From positions 1 to 21,342 of IMG/VR virus record IMGVR_UViG_3300021964_000666: 21,342 bases of DNA. One strand, given 5' to 3'. The notes beneath the pieces were generated by a model. That model saw only the letters and a program-made list of their open reading frames with translations. It was not told where the DNA came from and searched no databases. The position numbers and the translations under genes are program-made. Origin of the DNA: a virus. Shown here one piece after another: positions 14,036 to 21,337 of the stretch; the first letter of the stretch is position 1, and each line of letters starts with the position of its first letter.

Positions 14036-14188
14036 TCAAGAGTCCCGCTGGTTCTTTGCTTTGCAGCGTGAGCACACAATAAGCCATGGTCGTGTGACGG
14101 ACTCAGCGAGCAGGCGATTGCAACGCCAACAGCGTGGCTTGTCGTCTTGCGAGGCGCCCTCACCATACGGATCGTGCATGGTGTTCAT
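14036..14188 (-). CDS. Com-like zinc-finger protein
   Basis: This 50-residue protein starts at ATG 14188-14186 in an ATGA overlap with the tail terminator gene, with AAGGA six bases upstream; the ATG at 14218 is less likely. After a flexible start (MNTMHDPYGEGASQDD) it has CWRCNRLLAE, then TRPWLIVCSRCKAKN: two C-x2-C pairs 15 residues apart. The C-x2-CN[KR]LL start and I-x-C-x-RCK end resemble the Com protein of phage Mu, a small zinc protein that binds mRNA and activates translation of the mom DNA-modification gene. Here there is no modification gene next to it, and it sits among tail genes. A role in RNA binding or late gene control is an inference. Confidence 0.75.
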   Translation of the reverse strand: MNTMHDPYGEGASQDDKPRCWRCNRLLAESVTRPWLIVCSRCKAKNQRDS

Positions 14189-14586
14189 CCGAGTTCCTTC
14201 ATCACGTTGAAGTTGCAAGAGAAGAGCACACGGCGACTGTCGTCCCGGTCAAACACAAATGGTGAACTCGTTGATTCGATCCGGTGGTACAACGTGCTCT
14301 CAATCGTCGTGTTCGATACGGCGGTGAGCAACTCCCACAGTGTGTTGGCCAGTGTCCTGCCAGTGGAGTACGAGGTGTTGCGGACTATGACCTGCAACTC
14401 GGGGCGTTCAATCTGTGGGAGGTTTGTGCTCCCCATCGTGGACACCGGAACCACTCCACCCGTGCTCTCGTAGAGTGCGACCACATTGTCGGGTGTGTCG
14501 GGCATCAACGACAGGAACAGGTCGGTGCCCAGCGTCAATGAAGTGTTCGTGTCGACATAGGTTCCGAGATCATCAAGGAGAGCCAT
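14185..14586 (-). CDS. Tail terminator protein
   Basis: This 133-residue protein begins MALLDDLGTYVDTNTSLTLG and overlaps the upstream stop by one base (TAATG). It contains DLFLSLMPDTPDNVVALYE, ERPELQVIVRN and a final FSCNFNVMKELG. The order of an N-terminal helix, a MPDTPD-type turn and a core strand before ERP-x-[LI]Q is that of phage minor capsid/tail terminator proteins, which cap the tail tube and join it to the head. It follows the gp10-like gene, the normal order. Confidence 0.8.
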   Translation of the reverse strand: MALLDDLGTYVDTNTSLTLGTDLFLSLMPDTPDNVVALYESTGGVVPVSTMGSTNLPQIERPELQVIVRNTSYSTGRTLANTLWELLTAVSNTTIESTLYHRIESTSSPFVFDRDDSRRVLFSCNFNVMKELG

Positions 14587-14990
14587 TAGCGAACTCCTCT
14601 ATGAACGCGAAGACGGTGGCCAATGAACGATGCCATGAAGTGTGGAATCTGTGGGACGATCGCATACAGCGGGCGGGTGAGGTACTTGTTCTTACCCTGC
14701 CCAACATGATCTGGTGCCTCATGCACTTTGAGCGCGTAGGTCACGTTGTTGCCACTGGCGGTCGGGCCTCCGTAGCCCAACTCAATCTTGACTTTGGTTC
14801 CGCGAATCTCTGGTTTGCCCACGGTTCCCGACATCCTTAGGTAGCCGTTGACCACGGGAACGTAGTTCATCTTGGAGTCGGTCATTACTTCTTCGGCAAT
14901 CATGGTGACCGCGCTGGCAGCAGCAAGCATGATGGTCTGCTCAATCCCCGCGAAGTCCTGCTCCACCCGCACAACTGACCTGCCCCTCAT
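14586..14990 (-). CDS. HK97 gp10-like tail completion protein
   Basis: This 134-residue protein begins MRGRSVVRVEQDFAGIEQ, has a long Ala-rich helix (about 18-40) and then VPVVNGYLRMSGTVGKPEI, ELGYGGPTASGNNVTYALKVHE and a basic end with PHFMASFIGHRLRVHRG. The [PV]-x-x-x-G-x-L-R-x-S signature followed by a YA-x-x-VHE-like segment is typical of HK97 gp10-like proteins at the head-tail joint. It overlaps the stopper gene by ATGA. A tail completion role is assigned from that family and position. Confidence 0.8.
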   Translation of the reverse strand: MRGRSVVRVEQDFAGIEQTIMLAAASAVTMIAEEVMTDSKMNYVPVVNGYLRMSGTVGKPEIRGTKVKIELGYGGPTASGNNVTYALKVHEAPDHVGQGKNKYLTRPLYAIVPQIPHFMASFIGHRLRVHRGVR

Positions 14991-15304
14991 CGGAACGTGA
15001 CCACCGTGTGCTCTAGGCCGACGACCTCGGTGTGGACTTCAATGCTTGCGACTTCGGGGTCAGAGCCATCCGATAAGACGATCTTCTCCCCGAGGACGAT
15101 GTTCGTGTCCGCAATGTACGCCTTGGTGGGCTGGTGCTGTTCGTCCACTTGGTCGGAGGACGAGAGCATCGCGATTGGCTCCACATACGCGGATGCGGTG
15201 CGCGTGGCACCGTAGGTCGACTCCCCGTAGTTGTTTGTGCCACTGACCGCATGGATCGTGACCGTGTGTGGCATGAACGCCAGAAGTTGCGGGTCGATAG
15301 CCAT
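14987..15304 (-). CDS. Head-tail stopper/head closure protein
   Basis: This 105-residue protein starts MAIDPQLLAFMPHTVTIHAV three bases after the adaptor gene. It is mainly beta: YGESTYGATRTASAYVEPIA, TNIVLGEKIVLSDGSDPEV and a final LEHTVVTFR. The HTVTIHAVSG start and the V-L-G-x-x-I-V-L core are seen in SPP1 gp16/HK97 gp7-like closure proteins, which seal the packaged head after adaptor binding. Gene order (adaptor, stopper, gp10-like, terminator) agrees. Confidence 0.75.
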   Translation of the reverse strand: MAIDPQLLAFMPHTVTIHAVSGTNNYGESTYGATRTASAYVEPIAMLSSSDQVDEQHQPTKAYIADTNIVLGEKIVLSDGSDPEVASIEVHTEVVGLEHTVVTFR

Positions 15305-15307
15305 GAC

Positions 15308-15757
15308 TTACCGCAGCCTGTATGGGGCGTAGGAGTAATCGTCGGTCGGGTACACACGTTCGTTGTCGTGAATACCCTTGCGCCCGAACGTCGTCTCCCT
15401 GTCCGAATCCAACTCCCGAGTCTCCTTGGCACCTCGCCTGTAGCCCGAGATAAACGGACTGACGGGGAACGCCTCTTCGTTCGTGATGAGGCTTTCGGCC
15501 AACTCCATGTAGTGCTGGTACTTCTGCGAGAAGTCCGCACTCAGCCCACCGATTGATCGGTTCATTAGGCGAGCGAACTTGGCTGCAATAGAGCGTGCAG
15601 CCTCCGAGGCACTACGACTTAGGGTGCCGTGGAGTTCGACAAGGTAATCGACCTCTTCATCACTAATGAGTTGGTCGGTGGTGTCGGTGTCACCGATAAG
15701 AAAGCGCACGGCATCTCGGGTGGAATCACTTGGGTCACCTGAGTATGTCCATGCCAT
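15308..15757 (-). CDS. Head-tail adaptor (connector) protein
   Basis: This 149-residue protein begins MAWTYSGDPSDSTRDAVRFL and continues IGDTDTTDQLISDEEVDYLV, a start very common in gp6-like head-tail adaptors. Helices follow (SRSASEAARSIAAKFARLMN, FSQKYQHYMELAESLI) and a Pro/Arg/Asp-rich tail that in the family lies along the portal. GGAG lies before the ATG. It would bind under the portal and begin the connector. The 58-base gap on its upstream side shows two CACTACC copies and nothing else I can interpret. Confidence 0.82.
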   Translation of the reverse strand: MAWTYSGDPSDSTRDAVRFLIGDTDTTDQLISDEEVDYLVELHGTLSRSASEAARSIAAKFARLMNRSIGGLSADFSQKYQHYMELAESLITNEEAFPVSPFISGYRRGAKETRELDSDRETTFGRKGIHDNERVYPTDDYSYAPYRLR

Positions 15758-15815
15758 AATCCTGCTCCATCGGGTCTATCGGAATGGTAGTGCAGGACGT
15801 TTCTTGACGGTAGTG

Positions 15816-16118
15816 CTACTCGGTGCTCGCTTCGGTCTTCCGAGCGGGAACCGGGGGACGCTTCTTTGAGGCAACCTTGCGCTCTTGCGTCTTGGTCAAC
15901 TCAATAATGCGCCTGCCCTCGTCGTCTTCTTCGGGCAACTTCGCCCCGTGAGGAAGTGGAGCAACGTAGCGGTTCTCAATCAACGAGTCGATATGAGTCC
16001 AGCCAGTTGTGTCGCACACTTCCCCACGGACGAACCTGCGATCTCCGTCGAATGGACGGAGGACGACATACCACTTGGTGTCGGGGCGTACTGCTTTGAT
16101 GAGTGGGTCTTCGGACAC
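15816..16118 (-). CDS. Small head-region protein of unknown function
   Basis: This 100-residue protein starts at GTG 16118-16116 with GGGAGAG eight bases upstream. It has a beta-rich half (KWYVVLRPFDGDRRFVRGEV, TGWTHIDSLIENRYVAPLP) and a basic, helical tail (ELTKTQERKVASKKRPPVPA). The FxRGExxD-x-x-x-W-x-x-x-x-x-LI-x-x-RY pattern is seen in short proteins next to capsid genes, but I know of no function. It lies between capsid and adaptor, so a connector or capsid accessory role is likely. Confidence 0.7.
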   Translation of the reverse strand: MSEDPLIKAVRPDTKWYVVLRPFDGDRRFVRGEVCDTTGWTHIDSLIENRYVAPLPHGAKLPEEDDEGRRIIELTKTQERKVASKKRPPVPARKTEASTE

Positions 16119-16149
16119 TTAGGTCACTCTCCCTTGTGGTTTAGGTTGG

Positions 16150-17109
16150 TCAGGCGACGCAACCGGAGAAGAAGTACCCGAGGTCGGTGGCGATGACCTT
16201 GTAGTCCCACGCCATCTGCGCCTCAATGCGATCCGCACGGAGTTCGGGCATACGGAACCGGCTGATGCCGACGTTCTGACCCATGCCGTCGGACACTCCG
16301 CGCCATGTGAACTGGTAGCCAGCCGACGGGGTCAACAGACCGGGCGACGGGGCGACGTAGTACAGGGCTGCGTTGTTACCGGCGTTGAAGCCGAACGAAT
16401 CGCTGGCACCCTCGGCACCCGAGTTGATGATCGAACGCGAGACGAGCACGCGGTCGACACCGAACAGACGGGCGAGGATACCCTCGGCGGGAACCTCGGA
16501 CGAGGTGTACTTGATCCGATCCACGATGTCGGGATGGTGGCGCAACTGACGGAAAACGTCGTAGCCGAGAACCATCACGTTCGGCATGAAGCCGGTGTTG
16601 CTCAGGATGGCCGACTTGCCAGCCTCCACATCGGTGATGGGGTCAGACGAGGTGTAGTTGCTCCAGACCGTGAAGTCCGAGCCACCCGTCACATCCGTGT
16701 CCCACACGCCGGTCGTGAAGTAGGAGGACATCCACTCAACTTCCTGACGGAGAAGCAGACGCTGCGTCACGAACTGGGTCGCGTCGCGATCGGGGTTCAG
16801 CGGGTTGTCCGCATTCGCCCGAACTTGGTCGTCCACATCTTTGTGGAAGGCGTACACCGAGGTGCTGTAGGTGCTGGTGCTCAGGTTGTAGCCCGAGCCT
16901 GCCGACTCCGTCGCCGGGGCACGCAACTGCGCCTCGTCGCGGAACCAGTCACCCTTGGTGTAGGTGTAATACTTATCGCTCTGCTTCTCAACCGGAACCG
17001 AGGGGAACACCCGGTTGGCGATGAAGGAGCCTTGATCCTGAATGTACGCGACCGAGATGTTGGTCAGGATCGCGTCGACATGTACGTCGTTGGTGGTGGG
17101 CTGGGGCAT
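16150..17109 (-). CDS. Major capsid protein, HK97 fold
   Basis: This 319-residue protein follows a strong AGGAG ribosome site six bases before the ATG. It begins MPQPTTNDVHVDAILTNISV and AYIQDQGSFIANRVFPSVPV, a start typical of capsid proteins of this group. Further on are FHKDVDDQVRANADNPLNP (E-loop to P-domain region), LLRQEVEWMSSYFTTGVWDT (spine helix) and a TGFMPNVMVLGYDVFRQLRH A-domain segment. The last part (RGVSDGMGQNVGISRFRMPE) agrees as well. There is no obvious N-terminal delta domain of HK97 type, which fits a separate scaffold gene upstream. It forms the icosahedral shell. Confidence 0.9.
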   Translation of the reverse strand: MPQPTTNDVHVDAILTNISVAYIQDQGSFIANRVFPSVPVEKQSDKYYTYTKGDWFRDEAQLRAPATESAGSGYNLSTSTYSTSVYAFHKDVDDQVRANADNPLNPDRDATQFVTQRLLLRQEVEWMSSYFTTGVWDTDVTGGSDFTVWSNYTSSDPITDVEAGKSAILSNTGFMPNVMVLGYDVFRQLRHHPDIVDRIKYTSSEVPAEGILARLFGVDRVLVSRSIINSGAEGASDSFGFNAGNNAALYYVAPSPGLLTPSAGYQFTWRGVSDGMGQNVGISRFRMPELRADRIEAQMAWDYKVIATDLGYFFSGCVA

Positions 17110-17125
17110 CTCTGACTCCTGTTAC

Positions 17126-17518
17126 TCAGGCTGCTCGGGCCGGGGTGGCGCAGTTGATGATGGCGGTTCCGATCACGCCCGCAGCACCCGTGGCAGTGAG
17201 CATCTGCCCACCGACATAGTGCGTCGTGTCAGTTCCGATGGTACGGGCATCGGCCTGTCCGTCACCGGAAGGGCCGATGAGGTCGCCTTCGTTGAGCGCA
17301 GCGTCCGAAGACACTTTGCTCACTCCGACGACGACGATCTCTGCCGTCTGCCCAGCGGTCGGGTCGTTCTGGAGAACGCCGACCGGGACATCGGTGAGAG
17401 CAGCGCACACGGCAGCCTTGCCGTCGCTGTCAACCTTGACGAAGTAATACTGCTTCGCGCTCAGGTCGGCTGCTGCCTCCAATGTGATCTTGAGGGGCTG
17501 GGAAGCCTTGTATGCCAT
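17126..17518 (-). CDS. Capsid decoration protein (DUF2190-like)
   Basis: This 130-residue protein begins MAYKASQPLKITLEAAADLS and contains YYFVKVDSDGKAAV, DVPVGVLQNDPTAGQTAEIV, VVGVSKVSSDA and LNEGDLIGPS. That series of short beta strands with a PVGVLQN-x-P-x-x-G motif is the usual pattern of DUF2190 proteins, which sit beside the major capsid gene and stabilise or decorate the shell. It starts two bases after the scaffold stop and is followed 16 bases later by the capsid gene. Confidence 0.82.
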   Translation of the reverse strand: MAYKASQPLKITLEAAADLSAKQYYFVKVDSDGKAAVCAALTDVPVGVLQNDPTAGQTAEIVVVGVSKVSSDAALNEGDLIGPSGDGQADARTIGTDTTHYVGGQMLTATGAAGVIGTAIINCATPARAA

Positions 17519-17520
17519 GA

Positions 17521-18384
17521 TTAGTTACCTCGCAGGTACTCGGTGTAGAGGGTGGGGTTCGACTCAACAGCCTTGGCGACTGCCTGTTCGTGGGTCAGGC
17601 TGGGATTCGACTCAATCAGTCGGGCAGCAGCCTTATTGATCTCGCTGCTCGGCTCGTTGTCGAATGCCGACGACTTGCCAAGTTCAGCGAAGAGGTTGCC
17701 GGTGCTGATGCCCTCGTTGGCAGCAGTCAGAACGGTCATAAGAGCGTCGAAGGTTTCCCCGTCGACTGCGTCCGACACCGACTTGAGCACCTTGCCGAAG
17801 TCTTCGGCCTCGGCGGGGAGAGCGGAGAGTTCCGCAGCCTTGCCGATGAACTCGCGCTCCAAGCGGAAGTCGCGCTCTGCCTTGGCGATGCGCTCGGCAG
17901 CCTCGGCACGCTCCTCGGCAGCCTTGACGATCTCCACGATCGCGGGGTCAGCCGACTTCAAGATGTCTTCGCTGGCCGGTGCTGCCTCGGTGGCAACTGC
18001 CTGCTCCATCTTTTCGATCTGATCGGTGAGTTCGGCATTGGCCGACTCAAGGGCTTCGATGTACTCAAAGACCTCAGACGGCAGGTCGACCACATCGTCG
18101 TCCTTCTTCATCTTCTGGCCATACATCTTGTCCATGTCGTCCTCGTCCTCTTCGTCATCGGACTCGGCATCACCCATGAACTTGCGCTTGAGTTCCTCGG
18201 GCATCTTGTCGCCCTTGGCCTTCTCAACTTCGATCTCTTCGATCTCGTTCTCGTTGGTCATGTGTTCCTGCTCCGTGGTGTCGCTCTTGAACAAGACAAC
18301 CTTGCTCAACTGGTTGGCTGGGCGCGTGACGAGACTGATCTCATCAAACTCCATGTCCGACAAGCGGTTGCCGTTCGTAGCCAT
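17521..18384 (-). CDS. Scaffold-like protein with XkdF-type protease remnant
   Basis: I use the ATG at 18384, giving 287 residues; a TTG at 18423 overlapping the upstream stop would add 13. The start LSDMEFDEISLVTRPANQ, then KVVLFKSD, matches the C-terminal end of XkdF-type head maturation proteases, but the catalytic domain is absent. The rest fits a scaffold: an acidic stretch with DAESDDEEDEDD, then a long coiled coil (about 115-190 from the TTG count) and a C-terminus with helix-turn repeats (INKAAARLIESNPSLTHEQA, AVAKAVESNPTLYTEYLRGN). An internal ATG at 18261 has AGGA upstream and begins just after the protease-like piece, so a shorter product is possible. It would organise capsid assembly and leave or be degraded. 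Confidence 0.8.
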   Translation of the reverse strand: MATNGNRLSDMEFDEISLVTRPANQLSKVVLFKSDTTEQEHMTNENEIEEIEVEKAKGDKMPEELKRKFMGDAESDDEEDEDDMDKMYGQKMKKDDDVVDLPSEVFEYIEALESANAELTDQIEKMEQAVATEAAPASEDILKSADPAIVEIVKAAEERAEAAERIAKAERDFRLEREFIGKAAELSALPAEAEDFGKVLKSVSDAVDGETFDALMTVLTAANEGISTGNLFAELGKSSAFDNEPSSEINKAAARLIESNPSLTHEQAVAKAVESNPTLYTEYLRGN

Positions 18385-18419
18385 TGAGAACGAACGGTAC
18401 TTCCCCCGATTGACCGGCT

Positions 18420-19433
18420 TCAAGAGTTCTTGCGAGATTCTTTGGGGATCGGCTTCATCGCCTTGATCTTCTCAGTGATCTTGTCGATGGCTGCGTCATC
18501 AAGCATCTCGCCGGGGACGAGCATCACGCCGGTATCCCCGTCTGCCTTACCGATGGCTTCGACCATGTCGGCCCGCGCACTTTCTGCATACCCCTCGGCT
18601 CCACTGACATCGTAGGGAACGTAACGCATCTCGCCCTCCTTGTTAGGTGTGCGGTAGTGAGTGGTGAAAGTCGACAGGTCGAAGATGCCAATCTGATCGT
18701 GTGTCCTGCCGAGGTCGGCTGCGCGATCCAGTGTGGGGACGACAACCGATACGTCTAAGAAGATGTAGTCAACTCCATCGACGTTCTCCTTCCACGCGCC
18801 GAGGTGGTGGTTAGGGAGTGCCAACAACTCTGCCTTCTCGTTGGCGTACTTGCGGACATCGTCTGCGGAGAAGTCACTGAGTTTGACCTTCCGCTCGTTC
18901 TCTTTGCCGATTGCGACCGCCACTCCCTTGCTTCGCATCTCGTTGCGCTTCGGGTTGAAAGTGAACCCACCACCGCGAGCCATTGCTGCGAGCGACTTAG
19001 CACTCTTCCCTGTTGCCTCCACGATCCTGCGAACTCGGTTGCCCGTGCCACCACCCGCAGCAGTCTTACGTCGGCCATGAGTTTTCTGGTCGTGAGAAGA
19101 GCCACCGTGTTTCTTCACCTTCTCGTATCGCTCTAGAAGACGGCGACCCTTGGCTGCCAACTTGGCTGCATCGCTACGGTTCTTGGGAACTGGCTCGCCC
19201 CACGCTGCTGCCGAAAGTGCCAGCCGAGTTGGCTCACCCTTGTCATTGGTCATCGGGCCTGACGGGTTGGTGAAGAATCGGGTCAGGAACGATCCCTTGC
19301 GACGCATCTTCTCTGGTGTGTTGGCAGGCCCTTTGACTCCCGGCTTGAGGTTGGCACCCTCTTTGCGCTTGAAGTGGGCACGGCCAGCAGCCGTCAGTCC
19401 ACCTTTAGGGTCTTTGATCGGTTCCTTGGCCAT
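18420..19433 (-). CDS. DUF6321-type protein with tag and C-terminal unknown domain
   Basis: This protein of 337 residues starts at ATG 19433 (TGATG overlap, AAGGAG five bases upstream; GTG 19436 is an alternative). Residues about 8-105 match DUF6321 as I recall it: DPKGGLTAAGRAHFKRKEG, NLKPGVKG, MRRKGSFLTRFF, RLALSAAAWGEPVPK and a Lys/Arg-rich helix. Then comes HDQKTHGRRK at about 114-123, a Gly-rich linker, and a domain at about 154-262 with a RSKGVAVAIG strand, an ELLALPNHHLGAWKE segment, YIFLDVSVVVPTLDRAADLG and HDQIGIFDLSTF. From memory the latter pattern recurs in phage head and MuF-type proteins without a known activity. DUF6321 function is also unknown. It lies in the head region, so it is probably virion-associated or an assembly factor. 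Confidence 0.75.
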   Translation of the reverse strand: MAKEPIKDPKGGLTAAGRAHFKRKEGANLKPGVKGPANTPEKMRRKGSFLTRFFTNPSGPMTNDKGEPTRLALSAAAWGEPVPKNRSDAAKLAAKGRRLLERYEKVKKHGGSSHDQKTHGRRKTAAGGGTGNRVRRIVEATGKSAKSLAAMARGGGFTFNPKRNEMRSKGVAVAIGKENERKVKLSDFSADDVRKYANEKAELLALPNHHLGAWKENVDGVDYIFLDVSVVVPTLDRAADLGRTHDQIGIFDLSTFTTHYRTPNKEGEMRYVPYDVSGAEGYAESARADMVEAIGKADGDTGVMLVPGEMLDDAAIDKITEKIKAMKPIPKESRKNS

Positions 19434-21337
19434 CACAACTCCTTGATGTATTTAGGCGGGATGTCTTGGCTCAAGACAACTGTTCGGCCATCAGTGCCAT
19501 CCCACCCAGTGCTTTCGTAATAGTCGTAGTCACCGAAGTCATAAGCAATCCCTTGGCGTGCCTCAGACTCTGTGAACTTCGGCTCTCTTCCCAAGTCTTC
19601 TAGCGTGATGACACCATCAGCGATCATCTGTGGTAGGTCGACCTCAAACACAGAGCCTTGGCCTGCGTCAGAGTACGAATCTGTGATTGAGAGTTCGGGT
19701 GTCAAGTAGACCGCAGAACCAACACTGGCGTTGCTTATTCCCCTAGTCTCTCTGCCAGCAGTCAGCCCATCCTGTCTAATCGACTCGGCATTTTTTGCGC
19801 TAGTGCCGTGATAGACGATTGACCGTGCCGAATCTTCTTGCCACTGACGCTCTACTTCACGCTCCATGTCTGAAGTGTCGACATCATCTAACATCTCGTA
19901 CGCGCTCTTGTACGTTCGTTCGACAGTGACTTGGCCATCACTTTCACTCAGTGTGAGATAGCCACCGTCAGGTTCTCTAGCAACGATGTGACCATCAGAA
20001 GATTCGTAGCCACTACCAGTAATCAACTCGTAGTGACTCACTACATCATCAATAGACGCTTTGACTGTGGCTCCACCTTCTAAGTCGTAAATGTCGGATG
20101 GCCATGTTCTTTGGCGAATGTGCTTCAACTCTTCTGACGAGGCTTGGTACTTATCCCAGTCAATCCCCGGTAACGCCCCCTGCTTCCTACGGCCATGCGT
20201 CTTTTGGTCATGCTCCGCGTGCTTGCGTAGTGCGTCCTGCATCTTCTTCTTCTTGTATCCCAACCGCTTGCGCTTGACACCCATCGCGGTAGCGGTATGC
20301 ACCGAGTTCACAGTGGGGCTGTCCTTCTTGACCTTCTTACCCTTGGCCAACGTCTTGATCCAGTCTGAGTTGTTGCCTTCATTGAGAATCGAGCCGATGC
20401 TCGCCTTCGGGCGGTCTTCCTTACCAACGCCCCCGCTATTTGTCGGTGCAACCAGCAAGTCTTTTGAGGGCGTAACAAAGTCTTCGATGTCCATTGCGCT
20501 AGTTTGCCAAGGCTTCCCGCTGTCACCCACAAAGACAATGGCATCGTAGTTACCCGAAAGAAGGACAACTTCACTCTCAGCGGGAGAACCCAGCCCAGTC
20601 TGCGGAGTTGAGAAGATCAACTCCACTGGCACGACCGCCGTCATTACGACTGGCTCGGCACCAAGTTCGGAAGAGCCATAATCCTTGGCAAACTCAATGG
20701 CTTTCCATGTATCGGCAGTCCAAGAACTCAGTGGGCGTTCGTCAATGTCGCTCAATAGCCCTACAGTTCGCCCAAGGTTCTGGCTGCGACCCCAGTTTAT
20801 CTTCAAGGCTTCCTTGAAACTGGGTCTGTTTTGCTTGGTGATCGTCATTCCTCTTGAAACCGTAACGTGCGTAACACCGGCCTCCTTGAACTTCTGCTGA
20901 GTGGCTTCGTACTGCGCCTTGACGACCGCCTCTACGAACTCAATCGCTTTGGGGAATCGCTCACGCATCTGGTCATATGCCATAGCCGAGTCGCCACCGC
21001 TTATGTTCTCTTGCAGGTAGATGTCACGGTCATTGGTGAACTCTGTTTCGTAGTTGTGAAAGTTCACTCCGTCATAGTTATCAATGACACCAAGGCTGTG
21101 CAATGTAGCAAGGTGCAGCAACATGCTGTAACGGTCAGAGGAAGATTTTGCCCAAGCCTTGAGCACACCGGAAGCAAGTGTTTCAGCGTTGAAGTGATCC
21201 TTTGGCCCATCAAGGGGAGTCGCTCGCCCTCCCAGTGCTAGGGGCGGGTAGATCACTTGATTCTCCTGCACTAAGTCTTGTAACTCCAGCGCGATCTTGT
21301 GTGCCTTCTCGGGCGTGTCGGCAACTCCAAACTCCAT
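19433..21337 (-). CDS. Two-domain ADP-ribosyltransferase-like virion protein, possibly 5' incomplete
   Basis: The frame has an ATG at 21337 but stays open to the right edge, so the real start may lie outside; 634 residues are visible. Domain one (about 85-270) has the R-S-E pattern of arginine-type ADP-ribosyltransferases: VTVSRGM with R162, PLSSWTADTWKAIEFA with S204/S205, and a closing SPAESEVVLLSG with E254-S-E256. A basic linker follows, then HDQKTHGRRK at 376-385. Domain two (about 505-634) has VYHGTSAKNAESIRQDGL (H510), SAVYLTP (Y544) and a final VVLSQDIPPKYI, resembling the H-Y class of ADP-ribosyl or phosphotransferase folds. Enzymes of the first class modify host proteins, and some phages inject them with DNA (T4 Alt). 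Position before the head genes suggests packaging in the capsid. Activity and targets are inferred. Confidence 0.8.
   Translation of the reverse strand: MEFGVADTPEKAHKIALELQDLVQENQVIYPPLALGGRATPLDGPKDHFNAETLASGVLKAWAKSSSDRYSMLLHLATLHSLGVIDNYDGVNFHNYETEFTNDRDIYLQENISGGDSAMAYDQMRERFPKAIEFVEAVVKAQYEATQQKFKEAGVTHVTVSRGMTITKQNRPSFKEALKINWGRSQNLGRTVGLLSDIDERPLSSWTADTWKAIEFAKDYGSSELGAEPVVMTAVVPVELIFSTPQTGLGSPAESEVVLLSGNYDAIVFVGDSGKPWQTSAMDIEDFVTPSKDLLVAPTNSGGVGKEDRPKASIGSILNEGNNSDWIKTLAKGKKVKKDSPTVNSVHTATAMGVKRKRLGYKKKKMQDALRKHAEHDQKTHGRRKQGALPGIDWDKYQASSEELKHIRQRTWPSDIYDLEGGATVKASIDDVVSHYELITGSGYESSDGHIVAREPDGGYLTLSESDGQVTVERTYKSAYEMLDDVDTSDMEREVERQWQEDSARSIVYHGTSAKNAESIRQDGLTAGRETRGISNASVGSAVYLTPELSITDSYSDAGQGSVFEVDLPQMIADGVITLEDLGREPKFTESEARQGIAYDFGDYDYYESTGWDGTDGRTVVLSQDIPPKYIKEL

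Noticed and set aside
16534-17115. Plus-strand frame opposite the major capsid gene
   Set aside because: The capsid protein is unmistakable on the minus strand; the opposite frame is a by-product of its codon pattern.
17590-18387. Plus-strand frames of 265 and 156 codons opposite the scaffold gene
   Set aside because: They arise opposite the Glu/Ala/Lys-rich coiled coil and give Leu/Ser-rich strings without motifs.
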